DNA of 64,000 nucleotides from Gari tellinella (GCA_922989275.2 OV277872.1:25808119-25872118); one strand, 5' to 3'. Shown: positions 21,634-33,465, counted from the first letter of the stretch. Translations and numbers: made by a program. Notes: generated by a model from the sequence alone, not told the origin.

Positions 21634-24300
21634 GACATAGACATAGACAAATTTTATTTTACGTCGGATAGGTTTAACAAAATAACATAAGCCCTGTAGG
21701 GCTTTTACTCCGACAAACATAGGTAAACGTTATAATAAATAAATAACAAATAAAACAGATTTAAACAGGATCACAGGCATGCATGCAAATAAATACAGTA
21801 GGCAAGTTGGTCAAAGCATGTTAAAAAATAAAATAAATAAAATATTTAGTTGGTCAATGGGAGATAACCCATGCCTTACTACATTTAAGTAATTCATATC
21901 TTGTCTCCCTTGACCAGTCTATTTACAGTTACACAGGATACAGTGCAGTTTCTAATTTAGACCCTGCACTGGTCGTCGGTGTCACTTTAATTAATATAAA
22001 AAGAAAATTACATTCTGACAGTCAGAGGAAGCCACTTCTGCACACTCCAAGAGGAGTAGTGCATAAAGATTAGTCCACTGACTAAAAATTTAATATAAAA
22101 TGTACCTAATGAATTAAATTAAATAAATAAATTAAATAAAAAAAAAATTAAAATAGTGAATTAAATTAAATTCAAATTAAGTTAAGTACATGTATTAAAG
22201 GATGTTTACATGAAACAAGGTAGCACATAATGAAAATATATTCCATGCAGAAAGCAAAATTTTTAAAAGCTATATGATGCTTAAGCAAGCAAACGGCATA
22301 GAATAAGGTAGAAACTTAGGGACAATTTCTAAAAAACATTTACAAAACAAGACGAAACACACAAAAGGATAAAAACGAATAAGAAACTAGGACGAACACA
22401 GAGAACATCCACACATGTTGCCATCCCATCTGTGGAGTAGTATTTTGAACTGCGGGTAAGACTCCGCAGCTCGGAGCTCATTTGGAAGACTATTCCACAC
22501 CTTGATGGCCTCATGTCTGAATGATTTTAGTCCGTACCTCGTTCCATTGACTCAGGGCTGTATGGCTAGATTTTGCTTCCTGAAATTGAATTTGCAGTCT
22601 GTAAAATTTACAAGATCATGTATATAGGTTGGAGATATTTTGTGCACAATTTTAAACACTTCAGAAGCCATGGTGTTAAGTCTTTCGATGTGCAAGAAAG
22701 TCCTTTTATTGTTGGATAAAAGATCCCGAACGGGCGAAGAGAAGTCATCGTTGATGAATCTCAATGCCCGTTCCTGGATCTTTTCCATTTTGTTGGTGCT
22801 AGCTTGGTTACAAAAGTGCCAGGCTAATGGGCAATAGTTAAAATTTGATAAAATGAAGGAGTTAAAAACTGAGATTTTGCCTTTTTTAGTTAGAAATTTT
22901 CCAAATCTCTTTAGAACAGCTAGCTGCCTTGATGCTTTCTTACACATCTCGGAAACATGGTTGCTGAAATTGAGCATGAAGTCAATGTAAACCCCGAGTA
23001 GGGTTACATTGTCTTCACACTCAATGACAGCGTAATTTATGCTAAAACTAGAGATGGCATCATGAGTATTTTTACCAATACAAATGGCTTGAAACTTATC
23101 AGGATTGGCTTTCATCATGTTATCTTCAAACCATTTGATTAGCAAAATACTTTCACTTTGTAAAACATTTTTTAAAGTGTCAATGTCATAGTGTATATAA
23201 GATATTTTGTTATCGTCTGCATAGTTATAAAGAGAGGATTCTTTGACTGTGTAAAAGATGTCATTTAAGAAAAGATTAAAAAGAAGTGGCCCTAAAATGG
23301 ATCCTTGAGGTACGCCTTTGGATACTTGCTGCCATTCGCTGGTAATGGATCCCAGCCTTACCTGCTGCAGTCGATTTTCAAGATAACTGCCAAGGAGTTT
23401 AACTGCCTCTGGGGACAGTCCGTAGGACTTAAGTTTGGCAGTCATCAAATCATGAGGAAGGCAGTCAAAGGCCTTGGACAAGTCCATAAGGATAGCTGCT
23501 ACATACTTACGACTGTCCAATGCCTGACGCCAGTCCTCAAGGAGACGCAGCAGGGTAGTCTGGCACCCAAAACCCTTGCGAAAAGCTGCTAGAAAAGGAT
23601 TAAAAATTGTATCACAGTGTCTTGACAGTTGGTCATGTATACTTCTTTCAAATATTTTAGATATTGAAGGAAGAATACAGACTGGTCTGTAATTTTCCTT
23701 GTTCAAAGAATCCTTCTTTTTATAAAGGGGGATAACCTGTGCTTTCTTTAAGGAAGAGGGGAAAACACAGGTTTTAAAAGTATGATTGACAAGACTGGAA
23801 ACATAATGACTGAAAGGGGTGATACAGTGTTTTAAAATTTTAGCGGATATTGTATCTACTCCAGTGGACTTCTTACTATTTAGATGGGACAGGGTTTGAA
23901 AAGCATCTTCTTGTGATATATGTTGGAAACTGAAATGTTCGGTTTGAGGTGGCAAATTTTCGATAATTGAAAGGATACTAGGGTGGTCAGAAAAAGTCTT
24001 CTAGGTACTGTTTTCCATTCTTGCCAATATCTCGGGCTACATTTACGAAGAAATCATTAAAAACATTACATACTTCTGTCCGATCAGCAATAACTTTCTC
24101 TTTTTCTGCCAGAATAATAGTAGATCCTACTCCAGGATTTTTCTTAGACAGGAAAGGCTTGATAGTGGGCCAGAAATCTTTTGATTTAGGCCCACCAGCA
24201 CACCTTTCAAAAAAGTAGTTTCTCATAGATTGTTTTTATGGGTTTGATTTTTTTTTTTCAGTATAAGATCGAAATTTAATCCATTGAGTGAACATCAGAC
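21634..24300 (-). mobile_element. 5'-truncated CR1/L2-like LINE, minus strand
   Basis: The 3' end has a (TGTCTA)n tail (minus strand) at 21634-21655, abutting the preceding LINE. A 3' UTR-like stretch, the reverse transcriptase ORF (22552-23955) and part of the linker (23987-24300: R-N-Y-F-F-E-R-C-A-G-G-P-K-S-K-D-F-W) follow upstream. One frameshift near 23960-23990 separates linker and reverse transcriptase. A stop at 22552 is followed by in-family sequence (W-N-E-V-R-T-K), so the C-terminus is also broken. No endonuclease remains. Confidence 0.88.
22552..23955 (-). pseudogene. LINE reverse transcriptase ORF, 467 codons, longest frame in the window
   Basis: From the start: S-T-G-V-D-T-I-S-A-K-I-L-K; I-P-L-Y-K-K-K-D and N-Y-R-P-V (fingers); L-M-D-L-S-K-A-F-D-C-L-P-H (motif A); K-G-V-P-Q-G-S-I-L-G-P-L-L-F-N-L-F-L-N-D-I-F (motif B); and Y-N-Y-A-D-D-N (catalytic box). 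A thumb follows with L-L-G-V-Y-I-D and F-N-Y-C-P-L-A-W-H-F-C. Y-A-D-D-N and L-L-F-N are typical of CR1/L2-like LINEs rather than the F-A-D-D-T type next door. All catalytic residues are present, though the flanks are broken. Confidence 0.92.
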
Positions 24301-24419
24301 GTTATATTTTCGCGAGTGGCGAAGCTGCAGTGGATTACCAAGTGATAAGCCACTGCTTTTTTCCGGTAATCCACCGAAAAGCATAAATAAATGATTATGC
24401 TATGTTTTAAGAGGAAGAT

Positions 24420-25070
24420 TTAAACATTATAAGACATAGAAATCCGTTGCAAAACTGCAAATTTCAAATATTTTGCCAGATTATACAAAACATTTCCATC
24501 ATCTGTTTGGAATAACTCTAGAAATTTAGCCATACTGGGCCTTACATAATAGTATTTTTTCAAATATTTCTTTCGTAACTCTACATAACATGTGCATTTT
24601 ATAATAAAGTGATATTCATCTTCAATATCGTTGTTGACACAAAAACCACAATATCGTTCAGTCCTTGTAATTCTATTCCTACAGTGGAGAATCTGTTATT
24701 CTTTCCCGTTTAAACGCAAACGTACGCAAACGCAAAACACTAAAACGTAGAAAAGAACAACTTTTGGACAATTCTGATAATTCCTGTTTATCTTGATGGC
24801 AAACAGTTTGGAGCCTGATCAGACGCCGGGTTTCCCGGCGTCTGATCTGGCTCCAAACTGTTTGCACTGCAAATAATAGTTTTAGCGTAAACGCGTTTAT
24901 TGGGAAAGAATAACAGATTCTCCACTGTACTATATCGTCCAGTTTGGATGTGAAGAGTGTGTGACGACAATTTATACACTGTGGTATATGTGGATAACGT
25001 TGGTCTGATGTGACTTTCTCCTATGATTTGTTTCGTGTGACTAGCCATATAACATAATCCTACAGTGTTT
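24420..25070 (-). pseudogene. C-terminal fragment of a third LINE, split by a family A element
   Basis: The minus strand encodes K-L-S-S-H-T-L-H-I-Q-T-G-R-Y-S before the insertion. After it comes R-I-T-R-T-E-R-Y-C-G-F-C, then E-D-E-Y-H-F-I-I-K-C and a helical tail ending in TAA at 24420-24422. This C-x-x-C...H...C pattern with the T-G-R-Y lead is common at LINE C-termini. There is no Met, so a start-based ORF search would miss it. Reverse transcriptase is absent. Confidence 0.82.
24682..24927. mobile_element. Family A fold-back element, TA borders
   Basis: CAGTGGAGAATCTGTTATTC...TAACAGATTCTCCACTG between TA at 24680-24681 and 24928-24929; 246 bp. The central hairpin has GCCGGGTTTCCCGGC at its tip and AAACAGTTTGGAGCC at its base. 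It interrupts the LINE C-terminus. Confidence 0.93.
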
Positions 25071-25099
25071 GCATAGAAAAAGTGTTCACATGTACATGT

Positions 25100-25315
25100 G
25101 TACATGTGAATAGTACACTTGTCCTATGCAAACAGTGAAGACCCAGATCAGAGGGCTCCGAAAGGAGCCCACTGATCAGGGTCTTAACTCTTTGTCATAA
25201 TGCCAAACATTGACAAAAACAACCCTTAAAAGTCAGAAATGGACTAGACTAAAATGGAAACTGGAATTGTTAATTTAAAGTTTCAGGGAGGAAATAATTA
25301 AGGTTCCTTAACCCT
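25100..25315. mobile_element. Family D fold-back element
   Basis: Hairpin GCAAACAGTGAAGACCCAGA...GGGTCTTAACTCTTTG with GGGCTCC tips, then the family arm GACTAGACTAAAATGG and AAAGTTTCAGGGAGGAAA. Confidence 0.7.
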
Positions 25316-25348
25316 TTCCTCCCAGAGACTTCAAATGGACATATGTTA

Positions 25349-25594
25349 CAGTGGAGAATCTGTTATTCTTTCCCAATAAACGCGTTTACGCTAAAACTAT
25401 TATTTGCAGTGCAAACAGTTTGGAGCCGGATCAGACGCCGGGTAACCCGGCGTCTGATCAGGCTCCAAACTGTTTGCCACCAAGATAAACAAGAATTATC
25501 AGAATTGTCCAAAAGTTGTTCTTTTCTACGTTTTAGTGCTTTGCGTTTGCGTACGTTTGCGTTTAAACGGGAAAGGATAACAGATTCTCCACTG
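25349..25594. mobile_element. Family A fold-back element, TA borders
   Basis: Complete copy with the GCCGGGTAACCCGGC tip. The right end of another family A copy (25597-25660, ending TTCTCCACTGTA) follows directly. Confidence 0.92.
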
Positions 25595-25880
25595 TATTGC
25601 AATGCGTTTGCGTTTCGTTTTACGTTTAAACGGGAAAGAATTACGTCTTCTCCACTGTATAATGATAATTTAATGATAATAATAAAGTCTTTATTTAACG
25701 AGAGAACTCATTTGACAACGCCAATCTTCAATGAGCCCTCAACATAACATATATATATATATACATGTATATATATACCGGTATACAAGACAATAAAATT
25801 TACAAAGTTACATCAATTAAATTACCCCCTCTCGCCACAATATCGTCACGTGTTGAAATAATTGTTTTATACAATTATTA

Positions 25881-26731
25881 TATACTAAGACGAAAAAGAA
25901 ACGCAGGGTAACCTTTCAAGGTAGTTTTAAAAGGTATCATTTAATCGAATATTCAGAACGATTATTTTATGTTGACTTATCATTATTGAACATATTGACA
26001 AAGAACCTGTCTCCACTACATCAGTGGAAAGTTGTTGGGCGAATGTGCTGCTAACCACCGCTACGGCGTGCGCCACGCTGAGCGACAAGTGGCAAACCAA
26101 CGTAAAGACGTAATGCTCGCAGACCGTTGACGTGTAACCAGTCCCGTAAAGGGTCGGCATAGATATGTTGATTATGATTGCCTAACGTGTTATCAGTGGT
26201 TTAACTGGCAGTACGGTGGCGATTGCCCAGGTGGGATGGGTAGATAGTCCTGTCCTAACGTGACGTCGTGATGTACGGACGTCCCGCTTGCGGTCGGGCT
26301 GCAAGGCTTTCCGTCTCTGACGCTCTATAGTCGAGAAATGCACATTGAACTGTGCAACAGCCTGTGGTTAGCCTCGACGTACCAATAGTGGTGCAACAGC
26401 TTGCCCCCTCTGAACTTTGATTAAGCGTACCATACTTCTAAGATGTTAAAAGGAGTTTTTAAATCCGTAAATCAATGTGTCAACTTCAAACGTACACCAC
26501 TGACTGATTTTGACAATTGAATATCTCGTCATCAAAAGTTTACACGGGTATTATGCATTTTCACATCTTCCCCGCGTACGGCGAACTTTAACGAGATTTC
26601 GTAATTTTAACCACCGGAAATTGTGGACATTAGCCAAGATTTTCAATCTACCGATTTTCATAAATTTAGGCCAAGTAATAAAAAAATATTGAATATTTTA
26701 TGTACCCTGCGTTTCTTTTTCGTCTTAGTAT
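25881..26731. mobile_element. DNA element with about 30-bp terminal inverted repeats
   Basis: TATACTAAGACGAAAAAGAA...CGCAGGGTA at 25881-25911 is inverted at 26702-26731. The 0.85-kb interior, which has GC-richer patches near 26040 and 26220, encodes nothing I recognise. Confidence 0.65.
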
Positions 26732-26747
26732 ATCATGCATGCATTAT

Positions 26748-26960
26748 ACAGTCAAGCTTCGACCCATACTCGCCTTAGTCGAATTTATCCTTATTTCAAA
26801 TGTTAAAACATGGCTTGGACACGTTTTAACTCTGATAATAGTATACTGATATACCCCACTAAAACGAGATCGAAATATAAAAATTCAAAGTAGAAATACA
26901 GAGCGAAAAATCGAATTACGCGAATTCGATAGATCGAAGTGGTCTGTGTTGTACAAAAAT
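26748..26960. mobile_element. Family I fold-back element (CAGTC...TCGAA type), decayed
   Basis: It contains ACTCGCCTTAGTCGAA, the central GTTAAAACATGGCTTGGACA...CGTTTTAAC hairpin and ACTAAAACGAGATCGAA. Relatives are at 37985-38110, 53930-54075 and 63298-63400. Confidence 0.55.
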
Positions 26961-27420
26961 TGTACTATTTAGTGTATGGGCCGGTGACGTAAGTTTCACA
27001 TTAATTTTTAATTAAATGGAAAAGGTATGTTTGTATTTGATGTATTCTTATTTGCAAGTCGGTTTAGTACGCCCCTTTGTGTAAACATTAAACTTTAAAA
27101 TGACATGTGATACCTTTATTCACAGATGAAGAGCCGAAAGAAAGCTCGTCCGCTTTCAATTGCGTTTGCCTCACTTCTTTACCTCGTTTTTCTACTCTAA
27201 CTTCTAAGATTTAATATCAGATTGACACACATTTTGGATCGAGATCAGACGCCAAGTTACTCGGCCTCTGATGTATTCAAATTGTTTGCAGATGTATAGA
27301 AAATAAATTCCTGCAGTCAAACGATTATAGGAAGAAGTTTGTGTGTGTTTAGGAATACATTTAACAGTCTTTTAGACTATTACGATCACTAAAAAAGGGC
27401 TCATTGATTGTTAAAAGGAC
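26961..27420. other. No gene; one decayed hairpin near 27230-27290
   Basis: A worn GATCAGACGCC-type core at 27235-27275 is the only structure seen. Confidence 0.5.
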
Positions 27421-27689
27421 AGGTGAAAGCTTAAAGCAAGGTAAAGTAAAACAAAAACTCCTAAATAAGCTTTCTGTTTTACTTTCATCTTGCTTTAAGC
27501 AGTCACATACCTTAAACCCCAAATAATTAAAATAATGTTTTGGTCGTAATAGAGAAGTTTTACTCTGTATAATCTTTGTCTCTTCTCATATCAATTATAT
27601 CATATTCAAAAGTGCCGTCTGCTTGTTTCAGCTTAAACAAAATTATCGACAATGTTGCCAAACATCTTGAATCTTAAAGTCGTATTTAC

Positions 27690-28015
27690 ATGGCTTCCCT
27701 GCATGCGTCTCGATATGGCTGAAATATATGTTAACCCTTTCCCTTATAGAAGCGACTTTTAGCACATTCATTTTATTCATCCGCTGAAGAAAATAGTTCC
27801 AAATTATACCGTAATGAATATGTGTCATATTTAATACTTTCCTTATTCTAGCAGTTAATAGTTTAAAGCAGGCTGAAAGTAAAGCAGAATGCGCCTTAGG
27901 GCGCATTCTGCTTTACTTTCAACCTGATTTAAGTAGTCACATATCTTCAATACTAGAAACAATGCTATCAGGTAAAGGGTTAAACGCGACATGAAACCAT
28001 AACAAATCAAATCAA
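27690..28015 (+). repeat. SINE 3' end interrupted by a family C element
   Basis: CGTCTCGATATGGCTGAAATA at 27706 and ACGCGACATGAAACCATAAC followed by CAAATCAAATCAAA at 27984 are the two halves of the SINE tail defined at 5035-5314. The gap is the family C insertion. Confidence 0.8.
27735..27979 (+). mobile_element. Family C fold-back element, complete, TTAA borders
   Basis: TTAA at 27731-27734 and 27980-27983; ends CCCTTTCCC and GGTAAAGGG. The central hairpin is AAAGCAGGCTGAAAGTAAAG...CTTTACTTTCAACCTG around GCGCCTTAGGGCGC. Use this 245-bp copy as the family reference. Confidence 0.92.
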
Positions 28016-28034
28016 ACATGGCCTCTAAGCATGA

Positions 28035-28398
28035 TACAGCGCTCCCTTCATACAACGACATCCAACGGAAGACAAAGATTGTGTGCGTTGTTCGGAGGGA
28101 GTCGTTATAGAGAGGGAAACAGTTTTACATTTGCAAACAGCTTGAATCAAGATCATACGCCGCGTGACGCGGCGTCTGATCTGGATTCAAACTGTTTGTC
28201 ACTCGTCATTATATTTATTCTATCAAAATGTCCACTTTCAGGTACATTTGAGAAAAACAGCAGACGACAAATTTAAGTAGACGACATTGCAGCCATGAAA
28301 AGGTTGGATATAATTTTCTTGTTTTGGGAACAGAGGCGAGAGTCGTTGTAAGGAGGGAGTCGTTGTTGGGAGGGTCGTTGTAGGGAGGTAACACAGTA
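28035..28398. mobile_element. Family E fold-back element
   Basis: TACAGCGCTCCCTTCATACA at the left, GGAGGGTCGTTGTAGGGAGG near the right. The central hairpin has GCCGCGTGACGCGGC and AAACAGCTTGAATC arms. Confidence 0.8.
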
Positions 28399-28439
28399 TG
28401 TTGCTTTGCAATGCGAGTAAAGTGACGATAATTATCGTC

Positions 28440-29430
28440 TGCAAAAAAGTCAAATTCGTCTGTTTGTCCGTGTACTATAAAGGGGGTAGGTGCACCTTTG
28501 GAAAGTAATTACCAAATTCTTCAAACTTTGCATACAGACAGTAAAATTAGTTTCTATGACAAAACTGGTGAAAAAAGTGGGGGTACCGGACCTTTCTTTT
28601 TCACAATTTGAGATATTTCAAGGCTACCCCCCTAAAATTGAAGCTTCATAAAAACTCCTACTTTTTTGTACTACTGTTTTTCAATCTTTATTTAAACAAT
28701 CTATTTGTACAAAAAGTATCCTAATTTATATTACCATAGTAAGAATAAACCCTGAAAATAAATTTTTTTTCAAGATCCAAAATAAAAATGTTTGATTTCA
28801 CCGGGAAGAAGTAAAATTTACCCCACCCACTTTTTTATAATGGGAGAATAATGCATAGTGAAAATTGCCCTACAAATTGTAGCAAACTAATTACCAAATT
28901 TTTTATTTGTTGTTTTTAGCCTTGCAAACATAAAGTTTTAGTGAAATAGCAAATAAAAACACAGGGTCCCGGATCTTTTAAAAAAATATAGATCATTTTA
29001 TCTAAAAAATCCATTTTTTCTCATTTTTTCACTTTTTGGTGTATTTTTACCAAAAATAATTTTTTTCAAAAAAAATCATTTTATCTATTGAGTTATCTAT
29101 AATTTATACTAAAACTGTACTACCATGAAAATTTCATGCTTTTATTCTGAGAAATTGAAATGAAATCGGATGTAACAAAATGCAACCTACCTATGAAAAC
29201 AGTGTATGCTGTAAACTACGAATAGGACATAAAACTTAAAAAGTCCCTTCCGGAACGAAAATCCATTTTTTTCCCGGGAAAATAATATTTTATTACTGTA
29301 TGCATTCGCCGAAAATGAGTTCTTAACATTTTTTTGAAAATGAGTTCGTAAAATTTTTCGGAAATTTCATAATGCTCAAAAAGACAGGCCGACATCCTTA
29401 AGTAATAAAAGCAGACGACAATTGTTTAAA
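28440..29430. other. Unclassified AT-rich repeat-like stretch, no gene
   Basis: Long A- and T-runs with several ACTTTTTTG/AAAATTT blocks. GGGTAGGTGCACC (28484) and TGCAACCTACC (29190) are weak inverted partners that could mark an element. Confidence 0.35.
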
Positions 29431-30173
29431 ATTTATGACGTCACGGCAGTGAAGGGGTTAAATTTTAACCCGATGTCGGGCCGCTTGGCATCCGATCAAG
29501 ATCAGGACTGTTTACATATGCTCAAGTTGAACTTATATGGCTGTGAATTAATCGATCTAATATTAGAAGTACAATAAACCTCCTCTATTGCGATAACTAA
29601 ACAAAGTTTATTTTTCTGTATTAAAAAGTAGTTTGCTTGAAGCAAAATGACAATAAAACAGATACTAGGAGATTTCTGACTTACTTTCATATTGTTGAAA
29701 TGTCACCTTCCTTTTAAAACAATCAATGACAATAACCCCAGTGGTCGTAATATTAGGAGGGGGTAAGTTAATGCCTATAAAACTGAAAAACAGTATTATA
29801 CAATCGCTATAAAAATAAACTTCAAGGACGTTTTAATTATTGAACTATTAATAAATTAGAACACATCCGACTCTCGATACCGCAGATTCGCTTAAGTCAA
29901 AATATTCCGTGTTTCTGTGGTGAAAATCAGATAACTCGCGTTCTCTTTAATAGTCAAACATATCTGTAAAAGTTGCTATAGGACCAACCTCGTTGTAACT
30001 TTAAAATACTGGTAAGTTCCTTTTAGATTAGGTCGAGTAATCGGAGTTCGACTGTGCGATCATAAAGCCTTATTTGGCAAGTACTGTTAATGGTATATTA
30101 TTAGCCATGGTATTAACAAATAAAACTAATAAAACACAAAGAACTACTAGTAGACAAATAGAGAGTATACATA

Positions 30174-30419
30174 CAGTGGAGAATCTGTTATTCTTTCCCA
30201 TTTAAACGCAAACGTACGCAAACGCAAAGCGCTAAAACGTAGAAAAGAACAACTTTTGGAAAATTCTGATATTTCATGTTTATCTTGGTGGCAAACAGTT
30301 TGGAGCCTGATCAGACGCCGGGTTACCCGGCGTCTGATCTGGCTCCAAACTGTTTGCACTGCAAATAATAGTTTTAGCGTAAACGCGTTTATTGGGAAAG
30401 AATAACACATTCTCCAGTG
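30174..30419. mobile_element. Family A fold-back element, TA borders
   Basis: Complete copy, tip GCCGGGTTACCCGGC. A very decayed second copy lies at about 30445-30655. Confidence 0.9.
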
Positions 30420-30729
30420 TAACAGACATTCTAAAAACTTGTAGAGTGCAAATAGTTGACAATACGTTATTCTCTCCCGTTAAAACGAAAATATACGCAA
30501 ATACAATGTAATAAAATGTAGAAAATGCTTATTTTATAAAATTGTTAAAGTTGACTATCTGTTTAATCTGAAAAACAAATTTACAGTCTTGAGTGTGATC
30601 AGACGCCGGGTAACCAGGTGTCTGATTTGACTTCAAACTGTTTGCAATGGACCACAAACACCAAACTGAAATGTAGAAAATGACGACTTGGTTCTTAGAA
30701 TGTTTACGATTTTACAAATGGAGGGGCTA

Positions 30730-30962
30730 TCAGTTTGAAGACAAGTAACCACTTAAAGCATGTTGAAAGTAAAGCAGAATGCGCCTTAAGGCGCATTCTG
30801 TTTTACTTTCAGCCTGCTGTAAGCTACTTTCTGCTCGGATGTAGAAAATATTTCTTATGATACATGTTTCATGTCAGGACTATCATCATGAAAGGGAATT
30901 ATTTTCTTAAGTGGAGTAGTACATTAATTGCGTTAAAAACGTATCTATGGAGTAAAGGGTTT
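30730..30962 (-). mobile_element. Family C fold-back element, reverse orientation
   Basis: Hairpin at about 30754-30826 with GCGCCTTAAGGCGC tip; right end GGAGTAAAGGGTTTA. Confidence 0.8.
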
Positions 30963-31274
30963 ACAGGCTGGTGGAAAAGGTCAGCCCGAGACTTCCAATT
31001 AGCTTGCAATGATTTTCTAAACTAATTGATATGACTATAAAAATACTATTTTACCAATTTAATTGTGTTTGCTTTGGTCTGACTGATAGACCCATTTACC
31101 CGAGATTGAGAACGGTTATTGGCTTATTGATATTTGTAAACCAGAGATAAATTTAACTCTTGACCCCATAGACTGATTCTAGTATTGAAGATAGGTAACC
31201 ACTTAATGCAGGCTGAAAGTAAAGCAGAAGTTCCCTTAACCGTTTTTCGCCGAGTGTATTCGTCAGTTCGTATA

Positions 31275-31545
31275 CGAAGGGCGTTTGGAAAATAATGGCA
31301 ACTGATCAATAATTCAATATAATAAGTGCAAAATGCATGTATGATCTATCATTTTAAAGAGCAATTCTTTGCATACACGATGGTATAACGCACATTTTGG
31401 TTTATGCTGTGACTTATCAACTTACGTGATCTTATCGTGCTTATACCACCGTGTATGCAAAGAATTGCTCTTTAAAATGATATATCACACATGCATTTTG
31501 CACTTATTATATTGGAAATTATTGATCAGTTTCAATTATTTTACA
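31275..31545. mobile_element. Fold-back element with about 100-bp arms
   Basis: AAAGAGCAATTCTTTGCATA...CACGATGGTATAA pairs with the inverted TTATACCACCGTGTATGCAA at 31440. Pairing continues outward through TGCAAAATGCATG to ATTATTGATCAG. The loop is about 60-70 bases. No other copy is in this window. Confidence 0.75.
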
Positions 31546-31591
31546 AAAAAAACCTCGTATATACATGTATTTGGATTGATTATACATTTTT

Positions 31592-31950
31592 GTGTCACCT
31601 GTTCTAGGCAGATGTGACTCCTAGGGATCACTTTTCCGGTGTCTGTCCGTCCGTCCGTCCGTCCGTCTGTCTGTCCGTCACTCTTTTTGGGTCACGCTTC
31701 ATAACTCCTGTTCTACTGAAGATTTTAAGATGAAATTCCATTTATGGAAAGAGCTTGCGAACTGGAAGTGTATTACACAAGGGTCATAACTCTTGCATCA
31801 ATACTGTGAAAGTTATTCCCCTTTTCAATAGTTTCTTTTCATGCAGATTTCTTCTGTTTTACTGAATATTGTGAAATGAAAAAAAGAAAATGTTAGGCTG
31901 ATGCTTGCTGTCAGGTTACACACGTGTTCCGGGGAACCCATCTATTTGTA
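31592..31950 (+). mobile_element. Short (GTCC)n/(GTCT)n element
   Basis: A CTGTCCGTCCGTCCGTCC run follows GATGTGACTCCTAGGGATCA. The rest resembles one unit of the core of the longer elements (CATAACTCCTGTTCTACTGA). No internal array. Confidence 0.5.
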
Positions 31951-32421
31951 TCTAAAGGGTGTCTTGTCTAAATTTCATATTCATGACAGTTTAAAGTAGA
32001 ACTATTTTCATCAGTGAGGGAATTAATTAAATGTGTAAAATGCGCATTGAAGGGGAAATGGGTTAACCTTAACTGCTATATTATAGCATCGCGTGACGTT
32101 AATTTGTCATATGTGCTATAAACATGTCGTGTATATTTCCTTTTCAAATTCAGCAATTTGTCAGAGGAAACATTAATTCAAGGGTCAAAATAAGTTTTTT
32201 AAATAGCCCATTTGGTTCCAGAACCATATAAATACGGCAACAGTGCCTATCAATCCATGCAAAAAAGACACCGAAGGTACCATCAAAGCGAACTATCCTC
32301 ATAGACATATTTCATAATGGTTTTGGAATTTGCATTTTACCACCAAATGGAGATACATGTAATCCATATAATAGCCATGTACATGAGTGATAAGGCTTGT
32401 CAGTGGATCATGAAGAGAAGT

Positions 32422-32745
32422 TACAGCGATCCCTCTCTACAACAACACCCAGTAGAAGAAAAAGAGTGTGTGTGTGTTGTTCGGACGGAATTGTTATAGG
32501 GTGGGAAATTGGCTTACATTTGCAAACATAACGCGGCGTCTGATCTGGGTTCAAACTGTTTGTAATTCGTCTTTATTTTGCTTCTGTCAAAATGTCCAAT
32601 ACGTAAAACAAAAGACAACAAGTTTAAGCAGACAAGAGTGCAGCAGTAAACGGACGTCATATTGTTCTTGTTTGCGGGAACAGCGACAAGGGTCGTTGTT
32701 AGGATGGAATTGTTGTTTGGTCCGTTGTAGGGAGGGGGCAATGTA
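32422..32745. mobile_element. Family E fold-back element, worn
   Basis: Left TACAGCGATCCCTCTCTACA, right CCGTTGTAGGGAGGGGGC. The left half of the central hairpin is deleted. Confidence 0.7.
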
Positions 32746-32965
32746 TTACGAATGACACACGTAGAGTAGACGAAGAAGTACCCGTTGTCTGATTATGGTC
32801 CAAACGGTTTTGAATTTGTGAGTCGAATTGTGCATAGTACATGTATTGTATAGAAAGTACGTAAGTTTTACCAACAAACTCTTGAGATTGAAGAATAAAG
32901 AAGTACACAGTGACAGAAGCGAACATTATCTTCTACAAAATGTTCTTGCTTTTCGCAAAGGATCT

Positions 32966-33173
32966 GGGCCCGTTTGATAAAACTTCGTACGACAAAAACG
33001 GTCGTAAGTCAAAACTTTACAATACATTTAATTTCTTATTTCTCTTTTCAAGACGATTCCAAAGAAATGTCAAAAGACAGGTTTAGATGGAGAAATCAAT
33101 AATAATTGAGACTTTTATAATCTTTTATAATTACGACAACATTTGTTGTACGAAGTTTTATGAAACAGGCCCC
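32966..33173. mobile_element. Family F fold-back element
   Basis: GGGCCCGTTTGATAAAACTT and inverted AAGTTTTATGAAACAGGCCC, with CGTACGACAA and its inverse just inside. Confidence 0.85.
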
Positions 33174-33183
33174 TGTGGTTTAA

Positions 33184-33465
33184 CCCTTTCACTCTCAATG
33201 GCATCATAAAGCGCATTTGCAAACAGTTTTGATCCTGGTCAGACGCCGCGTAGCGCGGCGTCTGATCAAGATCAAAACTGTTTGTCACTTGTTTTGAAAT
33301 GACGTCAGTTATTCTGCCTTAAATCTGACTTTGAAACGATATTGCAGACAACAATATTGAAGCAGACGACAATATGGTGGCGAAGGGGTAAAAACCTCAC
33401 GATAAAGTTGATCATGAAAGGCAATTGTTTAAACTTGATGACGTCATGGCAGTACAGGGGGTAAA
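33184..33465. mobile_element. Family B fold-back element
   Basis: TTAACCCTTTCACTCTCAAT at the left; perfect hairpin around GCCGCGTAGCGCGGC; right end near CAGTACAGGGGGTAA. The right terminus is uncertain. Confidence 0.75.

Larger units (their letters stand above)
31153..32066 (-). mobile_element. Family C element split by about 0.7 kb of other elements
   Basis: The left part, from TTAACTCTTGACCCC to GCAGGCTGAAAGTAAAGCAG (31153-31232), and the right part, GTAGAACTATTTTCATCAG to GGGTTAA (about 31965-32066), are the two ends of one family C copy. Between them sit the fold-back at 31275-31545 and the (GTCC)n element at 31592-31950. Confidence 0.65.

Noticed and set aside
18893..24226. Intact, active LINE
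   Set aside because: Catalytic motifs are kept in two copies, but frameshifts, stops, truncation and nested insertions break every full-length frame.
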